Of a stretch of 43,521 bases of DNA, positions 18,170 to 26,098 are shown one piece after another. Location: NCBI GenBank assembly GCA_022826645.1, contig JAJDUM010000108.1, positions 1-43,521 on the forward strand, read 5' to 3'. This stretch comes from Candidatus Poribacteria bacterium. Lineage in GTDB: Bacteria > Poribacteria > WGA-4E > PCPOR2b. The notes under the pieces are model-generated. The model made no database searches and was not told the origin of the DNA. It saw only the letters and a program-made list of their open reading frames with translations. Positions within the stretch are counted from its first letter, which is position 1; each line of letters begins with the position of its first letter. Made by a program: the position numbers and the translations under genes.

Positions 18170-19849
18170 ATGTTGAACTTAACCCGTTACGCCTATGTCG
18201 GTCTTTTTGCTCTAACTCTGTTCGTACTTTTTACAGGTTGTGGCGATGACGAACCTGATGATATTGGTACTGGTCCCGAGGATGCGGTTTTACCAACAGG
18301 AATCGTCAAAGGAACCATTGTAGATCTGGTCACAAACCTAGGGATCCCAAGTATCCAAGTCACATTGGTCATCGAGAACAAACTCCCAACCGGCGAACTC
18401 GAACAGGAAGAGATAGCGTCAACAACCACCAACTCTAGCGGAATTTTTATGCTTGAAGAACTTAAGACCGGTGCCTACACTCTGAAGCTCAATGCCCCCG
18501 GTTACATAAACCAACAAGTGATGGTGAAAGTCACTCGCAAAGAGCCTGTAACCGTTAATTTGCGTCTTGAACCCGGTGTCAGGTTTAGAGGTGTAGTAAT
18601 GTCTGAGGATGGCAACCCCGTGAAAAATGTTCTTGTTTCTTTAGGTCAACGTGCGGCGGTGACGAGTAATGGAGGACAGTATGAAATTTCCCCTGTCTCC
18701 AAGGGGCAATACAAGCTAACTGCGGAAAAACCGGGGTATCAAACAGCACACATGCCGGGTGTAACTGTCGGCGATCACGATATCTCTCGGAGGATCTCTA
18801 TTCGGCGCGAAGTAAAAGGGCAAATTGTCTTCGTACGCGGAAATGTTGCGGGCAGAGACTTTTTTGGGATATCGGTAATTAACGCTGACCGTACGGGCCA
18901 GAAACCACTGACACATCTCTTTGACGTTCACCCCACTTGGTCCCCCAATGGTAAGGAAATCATCTTCAGTCGCTCAGAAAACAGCCGTCCATTACAAATT
19001 TATATTATGGATAGCCGTGGCGGCAATGTAAGATCTATTAGCGGGGATAACTTCAACGATCGGCATCCGACTTGGTCTCCCGACGGTCGTCGTATCGCCT
19101 TTGTTCACGCGCGAGCCTTGGGCCAACCGGCGGTTTATACTATGAATGTGAACGGAGAAAATCGTGTTAGACTTTCCGACTGCGACGCAGACGCCAGACC
19201 TACTTGGTCGCCTGACGGTGCCCAGATCGCCTATACCCATGCACTATTGAAGGGCGGTAACCGGAATTTGTATGTGGTAGAGATCGAAAGATTTCTAGCC
19301 GCTAAAGAAGCACCTCCAACGACCGCGGAGGTGGCACCAACGCCGGAACCGGAACCGGATCCAGAACCGGCACCCGAACCAGAACCGGATCCGGAGAGGG
19401 CACCAGCGCCAGAACCAGAGAAAGATCCTCACCAAACGCCAGATGAAGAGAAAGAGGAGGATAAAGGGGATCCCCCTCAGGCACCAAGAGCTGATTCACC
19501 AGGATTTGAAGAAGGTATTCAGCGCCTGACAAACAGTAGCAATCATGATATCCATCCAGATTGGAGTCCAGACGGTTCGAAAATAATATTTACCAAAGAA
19601 ATCGCCCCGTTCGATGCTGATGTATATGTTCTTGATCTATTTTCACTGCAACAACATCGATTGACCGACCAAGAAGGTTATAACGGCTATCCGTGTTGGT
19701 CTACCGATGGAACGAAGATTGTCTTCAGCAGTGATCGCAACGGTAGCTTGGGCATTTGGATGATGGATGCTGATGGAGGTAACATAGCCCTTATTTTCGA
19801 TGAGTTGGGTCAGGATGATATTACCAGCCAGCACGGGTGGCGTGATTGA
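18170..19849 (+). CDS. Lipoprotein with carboxypeptidase-regulatory-like domain and PD40 propeller
   Basis: A 559-residue protein with an N-terminal signal ending in a lipobox-like LFTGC (Cys about 24), so it is probably lipid-anchored. Residues 45-130 form a carboxypeptidase-regulatory-like beta domain (GTIVDLVTNLGIPSIQVTL, then a FMLEELKTGAYTLKL strand pair). A second such unit covers 140-205. The rest is a TolB-type propeller with PD40 repeats such as HPTWSPNGKEIIFS, HPTWSPDGRRIAF, RPTWSPDGAQIAY, HPDWSPDGSKIIF and YPCWSTDGTKIVF. The propeller is split by a linker of about 60 residues made of PEPEPDPEPAPEP-type repeats. The start is uncertain: AAAGGAGG lies 50 bases upstream and no in-frame start lies near it. 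Confidence 0.8.
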   Translation: MLNLTRYAYVGLFALTLFVLFTGCGDDEPDDIGTGPEDAVLPTGIVKGTIVDLVTNLGIPSIQVTLVIENKLPTGELEQEEIASTTTNSSGIFMLEELKTGAYTLKLNAPGYINQQVMVKVTRKEPVTVNLRLEPGVRFRGVVMSEDGNPVKNVLVSLGQRAAVTSNGGQYEISPVSKGQYKLTAEKPGYQTAHMPGVTVGDHDISRRISIRREVKGQIVFVRGNVAGRDFFGISVINADRTGQKPLTHLFDVHPTWSPNGKEIIFSRSENSRPLQIYIMDSRGGNVRSISGDNFNDRHPTWSPDGRRIAFVHARALGQPAVYTMNVNGENRVRLSDCDADARPTWSPDGAQIAYTHALLKGGNRNLYVVEIERFLAAKEAPPTTAEVAPTPEPEPDPEPAPEPEPDPERAPAPEPEKDPHQTPDEEKEEDKGDPPQAPRADSPGFEEGIQRLTNSSNHDIHPDWSPDGSKIIFTKEIAPFDADVYVLDLFSLQQHRLTDQEGYNGYPCWSTDGTKIVFSSDRNGSLGIWMMDADGGNIALIFDELGQDDITSQHGWRD

Positions 19850-19894
19850 AACGCAGATTCCATATCTCAAAAAATAACATTAGATTGCAAACCC

Positions 19895-19922
19895 AAGCGC
19901 CGCTGCTTAGCGGCGCTTTTTA
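19895..19922 (+). terminator. Intrinsic terminator of the PD40 lipoprotein gene
   Basis: AAGCGCCGCT (19895-19904) pairs with AGCGGCGCTT (19909-19918) around a GCTT loop and runs into TTTTT. It begins 46 bases after the lipoprotein stop. Confidence 0.85.
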
Positions 19923-19975
19923 CGTTTCATAGCAAATTCGCTTAATTTAGAGGAGGTCTCTGGAAAATCAATAAG

Positions 19976-20130
19976 CTAGTGCTCTGTCAAATAAATTATG
20001 ATAAGCACCTTCATTGCGATGTCCAGTGCGGTTACAAACCGCACCTACCGGGCCTGGGGAACATAGAATTACCGATTTATGTTCTGAAACCTTATACAGT
20101 TTGTGCTACATTTTTCTGACAATGTACTAG
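19976..20130. mobile_element. MITE-like element 1 (155 bp, CTAG-bounded)
   Basis: It is bounded by CTAG at both ends. The left end TAGTGCTCTGTCAAATAAA and the inverted right end TAGTACATTGTCAGAAAAA agree at most positions, so they act as imperfect terminal inverted repeats. There is no coding capacity. The right CTAG is shared with element 2. Confidence 0.6.
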
Positions 20131-20222
20131 TACACTGTCCAATAAATTATGTTGGTGTATATTGATTGAAATCAAACGATAGCACATATAATAATTTCAA
20201 AACTTATCTGACGGTGTACTAG
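20127..20222. mobile_element. MITE-like element 2 (96 bp, CTAG-bounded)
   Basis: It starts in the CTAG that ends element 1 and stops at CTAG 20219-20222. The left end TAGTACACTGTCCAATAAAT matches the inverted right end TAGTACACCGTCAGATAAGT. GTC.AATAAATTATG is also shared with element 1, so both belong to one family. There is no coding capacity. Confidence 0.6.
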
Positions 20223-20438
20223 GTTCCTTTGCCCAATGTTCTGACAAAATCAACCCATCGCCATCAAGGAGGCTGCAGAGAAATACGGAAAGCTATTCTA
20301 TACTTCATTTATCCAGTCACTATATATCACTTGTAAGACTGTTCATTATGGATTGACAAATCTATAGTATTTTGGGATAATCTTTTACCCTTTAAGACAG
20401 ATTCATAACAATTGGCTGATTAAGAGGAGGATAGTGCG

Positions 20439-21131
20439 ATGCAAACACCCGACTTTGCCCAGACAGATCTCAGCCAGTTGGTAGACAAGGACTTGCAATT
20501 CCTGATCGAGAATTTCCCGAAGCCAGGACGCAGTTATGAAGAAATCGCTCAGTTGATTCATCATCTACCGACAACGCTTGAATCTATGCTAAACAGTGAA
20601 TCCTTGTTCAACAAGATTCACGATCAGAGTCTGTTGATATTAGAGATTTCGCCGTTTCTATTCTTCAATGTGCTCCTGCGACGTAGTTTAACGGATCAGC
20701 GAATTTTAGGAGACAAAAAGGTAATCAACTATATCGCTAATCTCTTGAGTCTTTTCGTCAGGACAGACCGATTACATCGCATTCATCGGGGCGACAAACA
20801 AACCCATCACTATCTGACAGACATGATTCAAGAAGCAGCGAACGCAGATACCCGCCGCCAGTTTCTCATTTACTCCCACATTGGCAATTATTCACTTTAT
20901 CTTACAGGCATCTTCCCACAGTGGATTGAATATCGCCGTCGCTACAAAAACCGTCCGATAACTGCACAATTTTATATCGATTTTGGTCGTGAATACTATG
21001 ATCGTGCTTCAGCACACGCAATGGCACGAGAATACGAACTTGGTGAGGTCTTTTTCCGCCTGTCGATTATGTTTGATGTCTATAAAAAAGCACTCAATCA
21101 CCTCACGAAACAGTACTTGGTTTTATCGTGA
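20439..21131 (+). CDS. Uncharacterised helical protein, 230 aa
   Basis: I do not recognise the family with certainty. The 230-residue protein is almost wholly helical. Residues 75-115 contain LEISPFLFFNVLLRRSL and a hydrophobic ANLLSLFVRTDR helix. His-rich RLHRIHRGDKQTHHYL follows at about 108-125. The C-terminal third (DRASAHAMAREYELGEVFFRL and onwards) looks like a TPR-type helical hairpin. No signal peptide or clear membrane helix is present. GAGGAGG lies eight bases before the ATG. The amidohydrolase gene follows after 63 bases and may be co-transcribed, but nothing else links their roles. Confidence 0.7.
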   Translation: MQTPDFAQTDLSQLVDKDLQFLIENFPKPGRSYEEIAQLIHHLPTTLESMLNSESLFNKIHDQSLLILEISPFLFFNVLLRRSLTDQRILGDKKVINYIANLLSLFVRTDRLHRIHRGDKQTHHYLTDMIQEAANADTRRQFLIYSHIGNYSLYLTGIFPQWIEYRRRYKNRPITAQFYIDFGREYYDRASAHAMAREYELGEVFFRLSIMFDVYKKALNHLTKQYLVLS

Positions 21132-21194
21132 AGGAGGAAAGCAGACGAATCGGAAGATGGAAAAAACGAGAGAAATGCGGGAGGTATAGCAGAT

Positions 21195-22076
21195 ATGGAT
21201 AAGGTTGATGTACACGTGCACGTGTTCGCCAAGTTGAGCGACGAGTACCCGCGCGAGGTCAGCGGTCTGGCACCGGCGGAAAAAGAAGCGCCCGCCGAGC
21301 AACTACTGCGAGAGATGGACACGTCGGGCATAGACAAAACAGTGCTGATCGATATGGGAGGCACGAAAATCGAAGAGCATAGGTACGTGACCCATTGTGT
21401 CCAGAAATGGCCCGACCGGTTCACCGCTACGGGATTGGTGGATGGCAACGATCCTGACACTCCTTCGCGTCTTAAGGGATTGGTCAACGCTACAGGTATT
21501 GAGGGAATCCGAATCGGCGATATAGGTGATCCGAGCGCCGCACGCGCCCAAGATCTGAAGGCTTACCCTCTGTTTCAATGTGCGGACGATCTGGGTATTA
21601 ATATCAATATCTACACAGGCAGCACCAATATTGGCGGTGTTGAGATGCTGGCGGAGGCATTTCCTAAACTCAACATCTCTCTGGATCATCTCGGTGTGAT
21701 GCCGAGCACCCCCAGTATAGTAGACCGTTGGGGACGCCCCCGCTTTGACGATGAACCGTTACCGCCGGTAACCTATCCACGAGTCCTCGACATGGCACGG
21801 TTCCCGAATGTGTACATCAAGGTTTCCGGAGAGTACGCCTTCTCCAAGAAACCTTGGCCCTACGAAGATATGAAACCCATGGTCGAGCAGATTTACCAAG
21901 CCTATGGACCTGATCGTATGATGTGGTGCACAGATTCCCCGTGGATACTTGAAGAACCGGGCTACCAGAAACTGGTAGACCTACTCGATCTTCACCTGCC
22001 TTCCATCAGCAAAACCGAAAAAGATAAGATCATGGGTGGCACCGCGCTGAAGATCTGGTTCAAAAAGGACAATTGA
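21195..22076 (+). CDS. Amidohydrolase-2-type metal hydrolase
   Basis: A 293-residue TIM-barrel amidohydrolase of the COG2159/COG3618 type. The N-terminal metal motif HVH is at His7 and His9. His165 lies in LDHLGVMP, and Asp247 in MMWCTDSPW, the expected strand-8 ligand. The usual strand-5 His is not obvious (NIYTG at about 138-142). Relatives hydrolyse sugar lactones such as fuconolactone, or decarboxylate aromatic acids. With sugar dehydrogenases nearby a lactonase is plausible but unproven. GGGAGG precedes the ATG. It ends facing the convergent PhyH gene. Confidence 0.85.
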   Translation: MDKVDVHVHVFAKLSDEYPREVSGLAPAEKEAPAEQLLREMDTSGIDKTVLIDMGGTKIEEHRYVTHCVQKWPDRFTATGLVDGNDPDTPSRLKGLVNATGIEGIRIGDIGDPSAARAQDLKAYPLFQCADDLGININIYTGSTNIGGVEMLAEAFPKLNISLDHLGVMPSTPSIVDRWGRPRFDDEPLPPVTYPRVLDMARFPNVYIKVSGEYAFSKKPWPYEDMKPMVEQIYQAYGPDRMMWCTDSPWILEEPGYQKLVDLLDLHLPSISKTEKDKIMGGTALKIWFKKDN

Positions 22077-22108
22077 GAAGATGGGGCGTGCAGGATTGGG
22101 ATGGGAGT

Positions 22109-22146
22109 CGGTTCATCGGGAAACTCGAAGCCTCCCCGACGAACCG
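22109..22146. repeat. Hairpin between convergent amidohydrolase and PhyH genes
   Basis: CGGTTCATCGGG (22109-22120) pairs with CCCGACGAACCG (22135-22146) with one mismatch, making a 12-bp stem. It lies in the 123-base gap between convergent genes and could act as a shared terminator, but neither side has a T-run. The rest of the gap is GC-rich and unexplained. Confidence 0.5.
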
Positions 22147-22199
22147 TAGTAAGCAGTTAGGTCTTGTGGAAACGGGACCGTATGTTCGGTGTGTAGGTC

Positions 22200-22985
22200 C
22201 TACCTGAGCAATTCCCTCGGAATGCGAGAGCCGACATATTCCTGATTCGGATCGCGATCCGCGATGACCCCAGGAATATCGTCCTCCCAATTGTCGGGAA
22301 TTGTCATGGGACGCTTGTGCCACGCTAAAATTAGCGTTCGTCGCTCGTCTGTCAGGTTCCTGTGCGCTGAATGCAGGACGCGCGCATCCGCCAAGACAAG
22401 CGACCCCGCTTTGGCAAAGACATTCACTTGGTCCGGATGATCGCTGAACATGGTTGGATGATCCTCTTCAATAAACCGAGCCCCTTGCTCATGGGCTGGA
22501 ATGAGTTGATCATGCAGGGGAATTCGATTAAGATGCGTGCCGGGGATCACTTTGAGACAGCCGTTTTCAACCGTTGTATCGGTCAAGTAGTAAGACACAA
22601 ACATGGTCTGAGGCCATGGTGAGCAGCTCATCGGATCGTTCCACAGCATCCAATCCTGATGCCAATAGAGCGCAGGCTCCTTAGGATCCTTAGTAAGGAT
22701 AATAATCCCTCCGGTACTCTCAAAGTCTCCAAAACCCATCTGCTCCAGTGCTCGGCGCGATTGTGGCCAATCCAACAGTTTCTGGATGATTGGATTATCC
22801 ACACCCCGCACGCCTACATGCTGCCCTTGATATCTCACATCAGGGGGCGGTTCATGTCCAGCGATTAAGCGTTCCGATTCTTCTCGAAGTTCCTCAAGGA
22901 ACTCCTCAGTCAAGATGTCATCTACCACGCAGTAGCCATCGCGTATTACCTGTTTCCGCTTTTGCAGTGCTACCTCTGGTGTCAT
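22200..22985 (-). CDS. Phytanoyl-CoA dioxygenase (PhyH) family Fe(II)/2-oxoglutarate oxygenase
   Basis: A 261-residue PhyH-family protein. The iron-binding facial triad is visible as His109 and Asp111 in LYWHQDW and His205 in LADARVLHSAHRN. Arg215/216 in NLTDERR is placed to bind 2-oxoglutarate. PWPQTMFVSYYLTDTTVENGCLKVIPGTH is the family core, where GCL..IPGSH-type text is usual. Such proteins hydroxylate small molecules and are strongly expanded in Poribacteria-like genomes; the substrate cannot be predicted. There is no signal peptide. GGAGG precedes the ATG at 22985. It probably stands alone, since a repeat-rich gap of about 280 bases separates it from the upstream pair. Confidence 0.92.
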   Translation of the reverse strand: MTPEVALQKRKQVIRDGYCVVDDILTEEFLEELREESERLIAGHEPPPDVRYQGQHVGVRGVDNPIIQKLLDWPQSRRALEQMGFGDFESTGGIIILTKDPKEPALYWHQDWMLWNDPMSCSPWPQTMFVSYYLTDTTVENGCLKVIPGTHLNRIPLHDQLIPAHEQGARFIEEDHPTMFSDHPDQVNVFAKAGSLVLADARVLHSAHRNLTDERRTLILAWHKRPMTIPDNWEDDIPGVIADRDPNQEYVGSRIPRELLR

Positions 22986-23008
22986 ACTCTTTCCTCCACA
23001 TCATTATG

Positions 23009-23085
23009 ATTTTGGCTCATGTAAAAAGAAAGTGCAAAACGCGAATCGAAATCGTAGGGGCGGGGGAACCCCGCCCGTGGCACAT
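23009..23085 (-). repeat. GC-hairpin dispersed repeat, copy 2 (reverse orientation)
   Basis: Read on the minus strand this is CACGGGCGGGG, then CCCCGCCCCTACGA and a TTGCACTTTCTTTTTACATGA tail, matching the copy at 11995-12066. It lies in the gap upstream of the PhyH gene. Confidence 0.65.
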
Positions 23086-23100
23086 CCCGCCTGTCCCTAT

Positions 23101-23211
23101 TCATCGGGCCTGCCCCGATCCTATCGGGGGATTTATCGGGGCAGTAAGGGTTGGGGGACCCAACCCCTACGAAGATTCAGTTGCTGTTGCACTAATTCTT
23201 AACATGAACCA
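23101..23211 (+). repeat. Related palindromic repeat, copy 3 with different hairpin head
   Basis: CCCCGAT...ATCGGGG and GGGTTGGG/CCCAACCC hairpins are followed by CCCCTACGA and a decayed tail ending in AACATGAACCAT. The tail matches copies 1 and 2 while the hairpin head differs. Copies 2 and 3 point away from each other's heads, giving an inverted pair in one intergenic gap. Confidence 0.5.
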
Positions 23212-23263
23212 TGATTTTATCAATAGAAATGATATCCAACTACTAGATCTGCTGCAACAAGAT

Positions 23264-24445
23264 TCAAGCTCTCCCGTGATGCGACTCAGCCGGCGCATGA
23301 TACTCTACCCGCAGATGTGGGGTCTCCAAACGCTGATGGTCCTGTATCCGCGAAGTCAGACAACTTTCCAGCATCCCGCTGACAACCAAGGTGCGCTCTG
23401 CTGGGAAGGGAGCAGCCCCAGTCATAATCATCTCAACGATCTTGGCAACTAGGCAAGCAGAGTAGGTCACGTTAGGTGTCGGCGGCAGAAAAAACTGGGT
23501 AGACACCGGATCTGGTACACCTTTGAGTCGCGCAGCGAAGCAGTAGTCTCCGATTGCACCGTTGAGCATCAGTAACGTAGTTTGTAGTCCATCGTTGCGT
23601 TCGATAAAATAAGCTGCCGGATTTTCGACCAATTTCGGGAGTTCGCCGTTCCCAAGTAGATCCTGAGTTCGACCGTCCTCTTTTGTCAGTCCGCCCGGAC
23701 TGTCGCACCGAGAAAGTGCTGCTTCCAAAAGCTCCTTTGGCCAGCGTCCCGCCTCGCCAGCTTCCCATACCGCATCCCCTTCGATTAACTGAACCGCTTT
23801 GACCCCGGTTTCACCACCTTTGCGCCGTTCAACCATGCACTGCATGGCTTCGAGAGCGTGATAGTCCATCGGATCGGAACCACCGACCCCTATCATCAAG
23901 GCACTCTCAATCTCACAATCAAGCGGCAGTTCCACATCTGGCAGGCGCCAAGTTACCGGCAAGGAGGAACCGGCGAGGATTGGGAATTCCAAACGATGTC
24001 CATCGTCCACCATCTCCTGTGCCTTCTCAAAATTGTAGGAGAGATGTTTGTCATTATAGATCGGCACAGCGCGACCGTCCTCCTCGAAGACCTTGACACA
24101 CTCCTTGAAGAATTCGTAGCGCGGGTAGAGAACCTGACCTTTCTCATTTCTTGGATATTCACCATGCTCACCAATGAGCAACACGGCATCGACAGCGAGT
24201 TCATCTCCACCACAGCGCAGCGCTTCAGAGATAGTCGGGTACACGGAAAAACCGAACTCGCGGGCACGATCAGCGGACTGGTCTCCTTCAGGTTTCTGAT
24301 CAACGTAGAGGGACACGATTTGGATATTGGGACGATGCCAACGTCCTTCATAGGGATAACCGACTATGAATCGATCAGCGAAATGCTGGGCATGTGACAA
24401 GTAGCGGTAGATGGTAGCAATCACACCTATGCGTTTGGGTGCCAT
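23264..24445 (-). CDS. Uncharacterised conserved-type protein, paralogue A of a tandem pair
   Basis: 393 residues, family not known to me. Residues 5-60 open with RIGVIATIYRYLSHAQHFADRF, a His-containing helix and IVSLYVDQKPEGD. Then comes AVDAVLLIGEHGEYPRNEKGQ (about 86-106), a YNDKHLSY segment, and ILAGSSLPVTWRLPDVELPL near 155. HALEAMQCMVERRKGGE follows near 200. It is about half identical by eye to the next protein upstream (24467-25660) in these core motifs. The start resembles a Rossmann strand, but no full nucleotide motif is seen. An ATG-TAA pair lies directly before the start ATG. Twenty-one bases separate it from its paralogue, so both are in one operon. No signal peptide. Confidence 0.78.
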   Translation of the reverse strand: MAPKRIGVIATIYRYLSHAQHFADRFIVGYPYEGRWHRPNIQIVSLYVDQKPEGDQSADRAREFGFSVYPTISEALRCGGDELAVDAVLLIGEHGEYPRNEKGQVLYPRYEFFKECVKVFEEDGRAVPIYNDKHLSYNFEKAQEMVDDGHRLEFPILAGSSLPVTWRLPDVELPLDCEIESALMIGVGGSDPMDYHALEAMQCMVERRKGGETGVKAVQLIEGDAVWEAGEAGRWPKELLEAALSRCDSPGGLTKEDGRTQDLLGNGELPKLVENPAAYFIERNDGLQTTLLMLNGAIGDYCFAARLKGVPDPVSTQFFLPPTPNVTYSACLVAKIVEMIMTGAAPFPAERTLVVSGMLESCLTSRIQDHQRLETPHLRVEYHAPAESHHGRA

Positions 24446-24466
24446 TTACATTTTTCTCCTTTGGAA

Positions 24467-25660
24467 TTAGGTTCTCCAGAAAGTCGATTCTTCCGTCGGC
24501 TGATAAGAGATATTCAGGTGCGGCGTCTCCTGCCGCGTCTGATCCTGAAAGAGGCTCTCTACACCAGCAGCAACCAATCCTGTAGTGAGCAGTGTGCGCT
24601 CGACCGGATAGGTCGCCACTCCAGTCAGGAACATTTTTTCAGCATTATTGACCAACGGGGAGAAAAAGTTGGCAAGCGTCGTGCGGGCTGGAGGCATCGG
24701 CAGATACATCTGCGTGGAAAAAGGAACGTCTTGACCTTCAAGCTGAGCGGCGAAGTTGAAATCATGGACCAATCCATTCATAAGAATCATGGTCGCTTTG
24801 AGCCCGTCCAGATGTTCGTACTGATAGGCGATCGGATCTTCAACCAACTGCTTCATTTCGTCCAAGGTTGGAAAGATATTGTTGAACCCCTGCCGCGAAG
24901 GGGTAAGGGTGTGGCTACGGGACAATGCAGCTTCAAACAGTTCGCGCGACCATAACTCCGCGTGATGTGCCTCCCAGAATTTATCGCCGCGGTAGGCTTG
25001 TAACCATTTGACACCTTTTTCGCCGCCTTCGCGACGCTCCACCATACACTGGATGGTCTCCAAGGCGTGGAAGTCGTAGCTGTCAACACCGCCGATCGCG
25101 ATACATAGCGCTTCCCGGACACGCGCACCCAACGGCATGTCGACCGACGGGGTACGCCAAGTCACCGGCAGGGACGAACCGGACATGAACGCAAAGTCCA
25201 TTTCTTGAGAGATGTCATACATCTCCTTTGCCCAATCCCAGTTCCAAGAGAGATGTTTGTCGTTGAACACGGGCGCAGTTTTGCCGGTCGTTTTGTAGAC
25301 TGAGACAATCTGCTTATATAACTCGTAGCGCGGGTAGAGGTGTTGTCCCTTTTCGTTGGTAGGATAGCTGCCGTGCTCACCGATTAGCAGGACCCCATCG
25401 ACGGCGAGGTCGCTGCCGCCCAAGGTCAGGGTATCGGCGACAGTCGGATAGATTTTCATCCGGGGGAAGCGCTCCGCACGGTCACCGCTCAGATCGCCTT
25501 CAGGGTGCTGGTCAACGTAGAGTGAGACCAGATCCATCGGCGGATGGTGGTGTCGACTGTTCCAGCCGTACCCTTCTAAGAAGCGGTCAACGATGTGCTG
25601 ACCGTGGGAATACTTGCGGTACTCTGTGACGATTGCCGCAATTTTGGGGCGTTTGGTCAT
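24467..25660 (-). CDS. Uncharacterised conserved-type protein, paralogue B of a tandem pair
   Basis: 397 residues from the ATG at 25660 (AAAGG ten bases upstream; an ATG at 25669 is too close to it). It shares with paralogue A the start KIAAIVTEYRKYSHGQHIVDRF, the SLYVDQHPEGDLS segment, the GVLLIGEHGSYPTNEKGQ block, FNDKHLSWN, SGSSLPVTWR and HALETIQCMVERREGGE. Conserved His, Asp, Glu and Arg residues in these blocks suggest an enzyme, but no family name or reaction can be given. It is the first gene of the pair. Confidence 0.78.
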   Translation of the reverse strand: MTKRPKIAAIVTEYRKYSHGQHIVDRFLEGYGWNSRHHHPPMDLVSLYVDQHPEGDLSGDRAERFPRMKIYPTVADTLTLGGSDLAVDGVLLIGEHGSYPTNEKGQHLYPRYELYKQIVSVYKTTGKTAPVFNDKHLSWNWDWAKEMYDISQEMDFAFMSGSSLPVTWRTPSVDMPLGARVREALCIAIGGVDSYDFHALETIQCMVERREGGEKGVKWLQAYRGDKFWEAHHAELWSRELFEAALSRSHTLTPSRQGFNNIFPTLDEMKQLVEDPIAYQYEHLDGLKATMILMNGLVHDFNFAAQLEGQDVPFSTQMYLPMPPARTTLANFFSPLVNNAEKMFLTGVATYPVERTLLTTGLVAAGVESLFQDQTRQETPHLNISYQPTEESTFWRT

Positions 25661-25708
25661 AATTTGCATGTCCTTTTATGAGCGGTAGGTGAGCATCTAC
25701 TAAAAACT

Positions 25709-25965
25709 TCATACCATAGTAGCCTGCATCCGTTGAACCTGAGTCAGTCGCGCTGCAAACGCCAAAGCCGCTAAGATATCGTTACGTTCTAAGTCTCATA
25801 ATCTGCCAAAATTTCGTCGATAGTCATTTCGGCCCTCAACAGCTCCAGTATCAATTCAACAGAATAGCGCAATCCACGTATGCACGGCTTGCCATGACAG
25901 ATTTCAGGATCTATTGTTATACGGTCCGCAAATATTTCAAACGAATCTGTTTTGGATGTGCCCAT
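25709..25965 (-). pseudogene. DUF433 antitoxin-like gene, frameshifted
   Basis: The ATG at 25965 follows GAGGA. The first frame gives RITIDPEICHGKPCIRG, then VELILELLRAEMTIDEIL and DYE before a TAG at 25789. This is the DUF433 domain up to its last helix. One base is missing at DYE: in the next frame the text continues as DLERNDILAALAFAARL, the normal DUF433 ending, to a TGA at 25709-25711. So the gene carries a one-base deletion. DUF433 proteins usually pair with a PIN-like toxin gene; none follows here. It is likely an orphan remnant, although the 58-residue truncated product could still be made. Confidence 0.75.
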
Positions 25966-26098
25966 CGGGATTCCTCGCTTCACTTTGATCTGAATTGTTA
26001 GTTCACCTCAATTTATGAGATCATGCTGGGAGGTTTTGTGGTGTGGAGATGCTACACCAAGCTGTAGACTAAATCAAGTAACAAGGAAAGTATTGGCA

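Noticed and set aside
18123..18176. 17-codon leader peptide (GTG start) overlapping the lipoprotein ATG
   Set aside because: The ribosome binding site is only two bases from the GTG, too close for normal initiation; no regulatory codons are enriched.
22081..22199. Group II intron or other ribozyme fragment between amidohydrolase and PhyH genes
   Set aside because: GC-rich text with one hairpin, but no domain V-like hairpin or AGC triad could be found.
23858..24397. 179-codon plus-strand ORF opposite paralogue A
   Set aside because: Antisense shadow of a conserved coding region; the matching frame in the paralogue gene is not conserved as protein.
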